Origin: JBKHYG01 sp046565595
GTDB lineage: Bacteria; Actinomycetota; AC-67
Reading direction: 5' to 3'
DNA length: 64,000 bases
Assembly (NCBI GenBank): GCA_046565595.1
Contig: JBKHYG010000100.1
Span: forward strand, 1 to 64,000
The notes beneath the pieces were generated by a model that ran no database searches, was not told the DNA's origin, and saw nothing but the letters and a program-made list of their open reading frames with translations. The position numbers were made by a program, and so were the translations under genes. Below, in pieces: positions 58,563 to 64,000 of the stretch (position 1 is its first letter; each line of letters begins with the position of its first letter).

Positions 58563-59393
58563 ATGAGAGTTTCGAGGATCGTCCCGGTCACTGCTGCCCT
58601 GCTCATGTGGCTGCCCCTACCTGCCCACCCATCCGAGACCCCCAGAGATGCGATCAGCTCCCAGGTGCTCGTCGCCACCGGAACGGTCAGTCAGGATGCC
58701 TTCACATATGACATCGAGTGCACAGCTGGAGCAGTTGCTCCCGTCGATGCGCTGTTTGGCGTAGGTCGCAACGACCGCAGCCTCTGGTACGGAACCCTGG
58801 ACACCGTAATCGGCAAGGAGACCACCGGAGACTCCGTCGCCATATTGGGCCAGGATCAGAGACAGGGAACCCGGGAGGTGACCCGGACCTCAGATCGGAT
58901 CCAAACGCTCGCCATCTCAAGCACCGAGAGCAATGAGGTTGTCATCGGTCAACGGCCGATCGACATCGTGCTAGTGGTTGCGCCGATCGAGGGAACCTTC
59001 GAAACCTGCTCGATATCGATGGACAGTGAGCCATTGGTGGTCCGGAGTCTCCCTGAGGCTTCCGCCGGATATGTAGATCTCGGCGGGGCGGACCGCAATG
59101 CTGCGTGGATCCAGAACGACGCCGGAGCCTTCGGATACGGGACCTCGGAGAGTGTGCAGGTTGGCGGCGGACCCTTCTTCGCCAGTTGCAAGATCTATGG
59201 CTCCGCGCTGATACAAGCCACCGTCTTCGGAACCTCGAGTATCGATCCCATACCGGCGACACCGATCCGTTCGGAACGGTGCGGTGGAGACGGCTTGGGT
59301 GGCAGCTTCGCGGGCAGGATCGACCTCTTCGGGACCGTCAACGAGGCTGGGGCACCCAGTACCTTCCACTGGGTCTCGCTGGTCGGCTACTGA
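58563..59393 (+). CDS. Secreted beta-rich protein of unknown function
   Basis: From the ATG at 58563 (AGAGG at 58550-58554 at a good distance) the protein has 276 residues: a signal peptide (IVPVTAALLMWLPLPAHPS) and a mature beta-rich chain with four cysteines (DIECTAG, FETCSIS, FASCKIY and RCGGDG) and repeated Val/Ile/Gly/Thr strands. I recognise no family. A GTG at 58554 is possible but poorly placed. It is the only plus-strand gene between purE and purD, and its stop is 1 bp from the purD stop on the other strand. Confidence 0.65.
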   Translation: MRVSRIVPVTAALLMWLPLPAHPSETPRDAISSQVLVATGTVSQDAFTYDIECTAGAVAPVDALFGVGRNDRSLWYGTLDTVIGKETTGDSVAILGQDQRQGTREVTRTSDRIQTLAISSTESNEVVIGQRPIDIVLVVAPIEGTFETCSISMDSEPLVVRSLPEASAGYVDLGGADRNAAWIQNDAGAFGYGTSESVQVGGGPFFASCKIYGSALIQATVFGTSSIDPIPATPIRSERCGGDGLGGSFAGRIDLFGTVNEAGAPSTFHWVSLVGY

Positions 59394-59394
59394 G

Positions 59395-60660
59395 CTACCG
59401 GCCCGAGGCGATATCGGTTCGGTTCATCTTGCCTTCGAAGCGGATCAGGTCAGCGGCCTCGTAGGCCTTGGCGCGCGCGTCTGCCACGCTGTTCCCTAGA
59501 GCGCTGACGGCCAGCACCCTGCCGCCGGCGGTCACCAAGGTGCCGTCGTCGGCACCCTTGGTCCCGGCGTGGAAGACGATCACATCGCCCAGCGCCTCGG
59601 CGTCTTCGATACCGGTGATCGGCTTGCCGGTCTCATAGGTGCCTGGGTAGCCGCCACTTGCGAGCACGACGGTCACGCAAGCTCGGTCGCTGGCTCTCAG
59701 GCCGCTCGCGTCCAGCCGGCCGTTCGCCGCGGACAACAGCACCTTGCCGAGGTCCCCCTCGATGCGCGGCAAGACGACCTCGGTCTCGGGGTCGCCGAAG
59801 CGGCAGTTGAACTCGACGGTGCTTGGCTCACCGTCGCCGTCGATCATCAGGCCTGCGTAGAGCAGACCGATGAAGGGCGTTCCGTCGTTGCGCATCTGAT
59901 CGATGACGGGCTGACAGATCCGCTCCACAGCAGACTCGATCCCTTCGGCCAGATGAGGAACCGGCGAGTACGCGCCCATGCCGCCGGTGTTCGGGCCTTG
60001 GTCGCCGTCGTGCGCGCGTTTGAAGTCCTGAGCGCCGACCAGAGGGAACAGGCGCGCGCCGTCGGAGATGCAGAACAGCGACGCCTCTTCTCCGACCAGC
60101 AGATCTTCGAGCACGACCCGAGAGCCCGCCTTTCCGAAGGCGTCGTCCTCCATGCATGCGCGGATCGCGGCCTCCGCGGTGGCGGTGTCCATCGCGACCG
60201 TAACACCCTTGCCGGCCGCCAGTCCGTCAGCCTTCACCACGATTGGTGCGCCTCGATCTGCCAGCGCCTTCAGAGCTTCATCGAGGCTGGTGCAGGTGAC
60301 CGACGCCGCTGTAGGCACTCCCGCACGAGCCATCACCTCTTTGGCAAAGGTCTTGGATCCTTCGAGTTCGGCAGCAGCCGCGGAAGGCCCGAAGACGGCG
60401 ATCCCCTTCGCGCGCACCGCATCGGCGACGCCCGCAACCAGCGGTGCTTCAGGTCCGACGATGACCAGATCGACCGAATGTTGATCCGCGAGCGAGGCCA
60501 CCGCGTCCGGATCATCAGCCTTGACTGCCACACACTCGGCGAGTTGCCCGATCCCCGGATTGCCTGGCGCAGCGATGATCTTCGAGACCGAGTCTGAGCG
60601 GGACAGCGACCATGCGAGGGCGTGTTCGCGGCCGCCGGACCCGATCAAGAGGATCCTCAT
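59395..60660 (-). CDS. purD: Phosphoribosylamine-glycine ligase
   Basis: The 421-residue ATP-grasp enzyme makes GAR. It shows ILLIGSGGREHALAWSL, SVDLVIVGPEAPLVAG, GAPIVVKADGLAAGKGVTVA, QGPNTGGMGAYSP and EFNCRFGDPETEVVLPR. The ATG at 60660 overlaps the purA stop (ATGA), so purA and purD are co-translated. It converges with the secreted protein gene at 58563. Confidence 0.95.
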   Translation of the reverse strand: MRILLIGSGGREHALAWSLSRSDSVSKIIAAPGNPGIGQLAECVAVKADDPDAVASLADQHSVDLVIVGPEAPLVAGVADAVRAKGIAVFGPSAAAAELEGSKTFAKEVMARAGVPTAASVTCTSLDEALKALADRGAPIVVKADGLAAGKGVTVAMDTATAEAAIRACMEDDAFGKAGSRVVLEDLLVGEEASLFCISDGARLFPLVGAQDFKRAHDGDQGPNTGGMGAYSPVPHLAEGIESAVERICQPVIDQMRNDGTPFIGLLYAGLMIDGDGEPSTVEFNCRFGDPETEVVLPRIEGDLGKVLLSAANGRLDASGLRASDRACVTVVLASGGYPGTYETGKPITGIEDAEALGDVIVFHAGTKGADDGTLVTAGGRVLAVSALGNSVADARAKAYEAADLIRFEGKMNRTDIASGR

Positions 60661-61934
60661 GCATCCACCACGATGGTCTGCTCGCGCGCCGGGCCCACGC
60701 CGATCCATGCGACCGGGGTGCCGGTCAGTTCCTCGACGCGTTCGATGTATCGGCGCGCCTCCTTCGGGAGATCACCCAACTTCTCGCAGCCTGAGAGGTC
60801 CTCGGTCCAGCCGGGCAGTTCCTCGTAGACGGGCTTGGCGTGATGGAACAGCGTTTGGTTCGGGGGTAGCTGTTCGTACCGTTCGCCGTCACTGTCGTAT
60901 GCCGTCGAGATCTTTACGGGATCCAGTCCACTCAGCACATCGAGTTTGGTCAGGAAGATCTTCGACATCGAGTTCACTCGGACGGCGTAACGAAGTTGGA
61001 CGGCGTCCAACCATCCGCAGCGACGCTTGCGACCCGTCGTCACACCGAACTCCGCACCCACCCGACCCAAGTGCTCACCGATGCCGTCCTCGAGTTCGGT
61101 CGGGAAGGGGCCTGCGCCGACACGCGTCGTGTAAGCCTTGACCAGTCCGACCACTTCGTCGATGAAACGCGGTCCGATCCCCGTGCCCGTGCAAGCACCA
61201 CCTGCAGACGGTGACGAGGAAGTCACGAACGGGTAGGTGCCTTGGTCCAGATCGAGCATCGTGCCCTGCGCGCCCTCGAACAGCACCGACCCGCCGGAGG
61301 TCAAGCATCGGTGAACCAGGGCTCCTGTGTCCGCGATGTGTGGCCGGAGCCGCTCGGCGAACGCCGAGTAAGCGTCGATGATCTCGCCGCCATCCATGCC
61401 GAGGCGGTTGTAGATCCGCGCGAGGACCGCGTTCTTCTCCTTCAGGTTGATCTGCAACTTCTGCTCGAAGATCTTCAGATCCAGGAGGTCCTGGACGCGC
61501 AGACCGATCCGTGCGGCCTTGTCCGCGTATGCGGGACCGATGCCCTTCTTCGTGGTTCCCAGTTGTGCGCGCCCAAGGAATCGTTCGCTTACAGCATCGA
61601 GGGCACGGTGATACGGCATGATGAGGTGCGCGTTGCCACTGACCTTCAGCCGTTCGGTCGAGATGCCTTGCTCACCAAGCATGTCCATCTCTTCCAGCAG
61701 GGCTTCCGGGTCGATGACCAACCCGTCGCCCAGCATCGGGATGGGCCGCTCGTGTAACACCGAAGACGGGATCAGGTGGAGGGCCAGTTTCACATCGCCA
61801 GCGATGACGGTGTGCCCCGCGTTGTTACCGCCCTGATAGCGGATGACGATGTCCGAGTGCGGGGCCAGCTGATCTATCGCTCGGCCCTTGCCTTCGTCTC
61901 CCCATTGGGCGCCGACGAGCACTGTCGCGGGCAT
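60657..61934 (-). CDS. purA: Adenylosuccinate synthetase
   Basis: The 425-residue GTPase has VGAQWGDEGKGRAIDQLA, GGNNAGHTVIAGD, GIGPAYADKAARIGLRVQDLLD in part, ITSSSPSAGGACTGTGIGP-like FVTSSSPSAGGACTG, TGRKRRCGWLDAVQLRYA and KLDVLSGLDPV. It joins IMP and aspartate to adenylosuccinate. It is the first gene of the purA-purD unit, 36 bp downstream of dodecin on the same strand. Confidence 0.95.
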   Translation of the reverse strand: MPATVLVGAQWGDEGKGRAIDQLAPHSDIVIRYQGGNNAGHTVIAGDVKLALHLIPSSVLHERPIPMLGDGLVIDPEALLEEMDMLGEQGISTERLKVSGNAHLIMPYHRALDAVSERFLGRAQLGTTKKGIGPAYADKAARIGLRVQDLLDLKIFEQKLQINLKEKNAVLARIYNRLGMDGGEIIDAYSAFAERLRPHIADTGALVHRCLTSGGSVLFEGAQGTMLDLDQGTYPFVTSSSPSAGGACTGTGIGPRFIDEVVGLVKAYTTRVGAGPFPTELEDGIGEHLGRVGAEFGVTTGRKRRCGWLDAVQLRYAVRVNSMSKIFLTKLDVLSGLDPVKISTAYDSDGERYEQLPPNQTLFHHAKPVYEELPGWTEDLSGCEKLGDLPKEARRYIERVEELTGTPVAWIGVGPAREQTIVVDA

Positions 61935-61970
61935 CTCAGCCTCCTTGCGTCGGTGCGGCGGTCTCGGAAA

Positions 61971-62174
61971 CTAGCGAGCTATCCGGAACCTGATCCGGAC
62001 ATGCGTCTGATATTCGGTGATCTCTCCGCCGTCGACCACCGCCGAGGTGTCGAGGACCTCCATGCCTTCGATGCCACGGATGGTCTTACCAGCCTCGGCG
62101 AGAGCAGCCTGGGCGGCTGCACGCCAAGATTCGGTGGAGACGCCGACCAGATCTATCGTCTTGATGACTGCCAT
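61971..62174 (-). CDS. Dodecin family flavin-binding protein
   Basis: The 67-residue protein matches dodecin: VIKTIDLVGVSTESWRAAAQAALAEA, TIRGIEGMEVLDTSAVV and EYQTHVRIRFRI. Dodecins form hollow dodecamers storing flavins or lumichrome, or CoA. The ATG at 62174 overlaps the aldolase stop by one base (TGATG), with AAGGAAG upstream. It is co-translated with class I aldolase, an unexplained pairing. Confidence 0.9.
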   Translation of the reverse strand: MAVIKTIDLVGVSTESWRAAAQAALAEAGKTIRGIEGMEVLDTSAVVDGGEITEYQTHVRIRFRIAR

Positions 62175-63190
62175 CAGGCTTCCTTCTCCATCTCTTGGCT
62201 GTAGTGGCCGTGGCGTGCGGCGCCGTTGCACCTCGCACGGTGATAGTAGGCCTTTTGGGCGGCCGGGATGTTCTCGTCCTTACCCTGCCAAGCCGCCAAC
62301 GCGGGGGCTTGAAGGGCGCGGCCGTAACTGAAGGACAACTCCCACGGCCACATGCCCATCGCGTTCATCTCGTTCAGGTGAGCCGTCGCGAGCTCGTCGC
62401 TCTGACCTCCAGACAAGAAGACGATGCCGGGAACCGAAGCGGGAACGGTATCCAGATATACCTGCACCGACTTCTCGGCCACCTCTCGCACAGGTGCCTG
62501 AGTCGGGCATGCTTTGCCGCTGATCACCATGTTGGGTTTCAGCAGCATGCCGTCGAAGCGGACGCGTTGATCGTAGAGGGCGCTGAACACGGCTTTGAGC
62601 GTTCGGCTGGTGACGGCCTCGCACACATCGATGGTGTTGTCGCCATCCATCAAGACCTCAGGCTCGACGATCGGAACGATGTCGGCCTCTTGACACAACG
62701 CTGCATAGCGGGCGAGCGCATGCGCGTTGGTGTCGATGCAGTACTGGCTGGGGATACCGTCGCCGATCGTGATGACCGCGCGCCACTTCGCGAAGCCGGC
62801 GCCCAGTTCCTTGTATCCGGCCAACCGCTCGCGCAGTCCGTCAAGGCCTTCGGTCACCAACTCGCCGGGCGCGCCCGCAAGCGGCTTCGCTCCCGCATCG
62901 ACCTTGATACCCGGGATGATGCCCTTGTCTGTCAGCAGGTCCGGGAACGGCGTGCCGTCTGCGCTCGACTGACGGATGGTCTCGTCGAACAAGATGACGC
63001 CAGAGATGAACTCTTCTGCGCCGGGGGTCGTGAAGAGGAGATCGCGGTACTTGCGACGGGTCTCCTCGGTGGACTCGGTGCCGATCTGATCGAACCGCTT
63101 CTTGATCGTTCCCGTCGACTCGTCTGCGGCGAGGATCCCTTTACCCGCAGCGACCAGCTTCTCGGCTGTGTTCTTCAAGACATCGCTCAT
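62174..63190 (-). CDS. Class I fructose-bisphosphate aldolase
   Basis: From the ATG at 63190 the enzyme has 338 residues. It shows GILAADESTGTIKKRF, the substrate-binding VILFDETIRQ, IVPIVEPEVLMDGDN and the Schiff-base Lys in GMLLKPNMVISG, then FLSGGQSDELATAHLNEM, the eukaryote-like class I family. It splits fructose-1,6-bisphosphate without metal. Many actinobacteria use class II, so a class I enzyme is notable. Its stop overlaps the dodecin start. Confidence 0.92.
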   Translation of the reverse strand: MSDVLKNTAEKLVAAGKGILAADESTGTIKKRFDQIGTESTEETRRKYRDLLFTTPGAEEFISGVILFDETIRQSSADGTPFPDLLTDKGIIPGIKVDAGAKPLAGAPGELVTEGLDGLRERLAGYKELGAGFAKWRAVITIGDGIPSQYCIDTNAHALARYAALCQEADIVPIVEPEVLMDGDNTIDVCEAVTSRTLKAVFSALYDQRVRFDGMLLKPNMVISGKACPTQAPVREVAEKSVQVYLDTVPASVPGIVFLSGGQSDELATAHLNEMNAMGMWPWELSFSYGRALQAPALAAWQGKDENIPAAQKAYYHRARCNGAARHGHYSQEMEKEA

Positions 63191-63313
63191 GTGCTCTCCC
63201 TTTCCTTCGGGCACGCGGACACGGCCAGAAGGTCGTGCGGTAGCAGGATGCTAGCGCTGTAGTTGGCGTCTCTCGAATCCGGGTCTCGCGTCGAACAGGG
63301 GTGCCTGCGGCCG

Positions 63314-63706
63314 TCAGCGCTGGTCTCGAACAGCCAAGGTCAGACGGCCCGCAGCGATCCGTTTACCGGTCTCCACGCTGGTCACATCGATGTCCCACAG
63401 GTGCGTGGTGCGGCCCTTGTGTATGGGCGTGGCCACCGCGCGCACACGCCCCTCGCGAACGGTTCCCAGGAAGTTGCAGGTCTGCTGCAGACCGAGCACC
63501 GCGACCTCCGGCCATCCGGCGGCGATGCCAGCACCGACCGATCCGACGGTCTCGATGAGGCTCATCGTCGCCCCGCCGTGGAGCCAACCATCGGGCTGCG
63601 TGTTGCCTGTCACCGGCATCTCGGCGACCACGCGATCAGCGCTCCCCTCTACGAATACGATGCCCAGCTTCTCGACGAGGGCGCCCGTGTCCGGCCCATC
63701 AGACAT
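63314..63706 (-). CDS. PaaI-type hotdog thioesterase
   Basis: From the ATG at 63706 the protein has 130 residues of a hotdog fold: DGWLHGGATMSLIETVGSVGAGI (the HGG active-site turn), a long central helix, then LGLQQTCNFLGTVREGRVRAVA and HLWDIDVTSVETGKRIAAGRLTLAV. It resembles the YiiD/PaaI and MenI-like acyl-CoA thioesterases. The substrate is unknown. It overlaps the end of the IMPase-like gene by 8 bp. Confidence 0.88.
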   Translation of the reverse strand: MSDGPDTGALVEKLGIVFVEGSADRVVAEMPVTGNTQPDGWLHGGATMSLIETVGSVGAGIAAGWPEVAVLGLQQTCNFLGTVREGRVRAVATPIHKGRTTHLWDIDVTSVETGKRIAAGRLTLAVRDQR

Positions 63707-64000
63707 CTGAAACTCCCGCTTCGATGGCAGCGACGGCGACGAGGTCTTCGAGCGCTTCGAACACACCCGGAGCCGACGCGATTACGCCGACACCGCTCGG
63801 GCCGATCGCCGGCATCGGTCCGACCTTGCCTCCAGCCTCCTTCACCAGGATGACACCAGCTGCTCCGTCCCAGGGGAAGACCGGCGCCTCGAAGTAGCCA
63901 TCTAGGCGGCCGGCTGCGACCCACGCCAGGTCCAGCGCGGCCGATCCGGGACGGCGAAGATCCCGCACAGCTGGGAGGATCGTCGGCAGCATCCGGCCTG
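63699..64000 (-). CDS. Inositol monophosphatase-family protein, C-terminal part
   Basis: The frame runs off the window. The visible 100 or so residues carry RRPGSAALDLAWVAAGRLDGYFEAPVFPWDGAAG in consecutive blocks, then VILVKEAGGKVGPM, the C-terminal IMPase signature with the metal-binding Asp in PWDGAAG. It would hydrolyse inositol or other sugar monophosphates. It overlaps the thioesterase start, so they are probably coupled. Confidence 0.88.
   Translation of the reverse strand, partial: GRMLPTILPAVRDLRRPGSAALDLAWVAAGRLDGYFEAPVFPWDGAAGVILVKEAGGKVGPMPAIGPSGVGVIASAPGVFEALEDLVAVAAIEAGVSDV

Noticed and set aside
59569..60597. 342-residue open frame opposite purD
   Set aside because: It is antisense to a complete purD, with Arg/Ala-rich composition and no motif.

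Overview
The window comes from a high-GC actinobacterium-like chromosome. The evidence is a GlnR-type orphan response regulator, a BldC-like MerR protein beside a valine/leucine dehydrogenase, GpgS (glucosyl-3-phosphoglycerate synthase), an F420-type LLM oxidoreductase, a DUF2993/LmeA-like protein, a SufR-like regulator, a MoxR-DUF58-transglutaminase operon and a tRNA-Asp/tRNA-Phe pair. The many GTG/TTG starts and 1-4 nt gene overlaps fit this. SLH-like repeats, a MopE-type metal-binding motif and class I aldolase hint at a deep-branching or uncultured lineage, but I cannot name it from sequence alone.

Layout. 1-5.6 kb (+): the end of an S15/CocE-type hydrolase split by an in-frame TGA, a secreted Cys-rich protein, an acyl-CoA carboxylase beta subunit, two paralogous membrane-anchored proteins with a PsbP-like look, and an M23-like protein lacking one zinc ligand. 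5.6-10 kb (-): a compact redox operon (Cys-rich winged-helix regulator, DUF4395, CPPC thioredoxin, 50-aa membrane peptide), a DUF2993 protein, a degenerate CdsA-like membrane protein and an alpha/beta hydrolase. 10-12 kb (+): glnR-like then glnA. 12-17.6 kb (-): MoxR, DUF58, TgpA-like transglutaminase, an ECF sigma factor and its membrane partner. 17.7-33 kb: thiolase, secreted proteases and ceramidase-like protein, M20 peptidase, tRNA-Lys, zinc ribbon, SDR, a secreted PHP/beta-propeller fusion, GpgS, YgfZ, tRNA-Glu, LLM oxidoreductase, SLH-NlpC/P60 hydrolase, tRNA-Asp, and a HicA-like pair ending at tRNA-Phe. 33.6-40.4 kb: bldC, vdh, ImmA/IrrE peptidase, the branched-chain 2-oxoacid dehydrogenase E1a/E1b/E2 genes and a membrane-tethered ECF sigma factor.

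40.8-62 kb is a purine-biosynthesis region. purM, F, L, Q, S, C, B, E, D and A all lie on the minus strand but in five blocks separated by cargo: an XRE/nucleotidyltransferase pair, acetyl-CoA synthetase, an ABC/FtsX exporter, unknown membrane genes coupled to purS, and a DUF4143 ATPase. The window ends with dodecin, class I fructose-bisphosphate aldolase, a thioesterase and the C-terminus of an inositol monophosphatase-like protein.

Functionally, vdh plus bkdABC would convert branched-chain amino acids to acyl-CoAs, with thiolase and the carboxylase as possible downstream enzymes. The small PurL agrees with separate PurS and PurQ. The best candidates for undescribed biology are the regulator/DUF4395/thioredoxin/peptide module, the HicA-like pair between tRNA genes, the XRE/nucleotidyltransferase pair with an operator over its start codon, the membrane-tethered sigma factor, the PHP-propeller fusion and the HEGYH protein coupled to purS.
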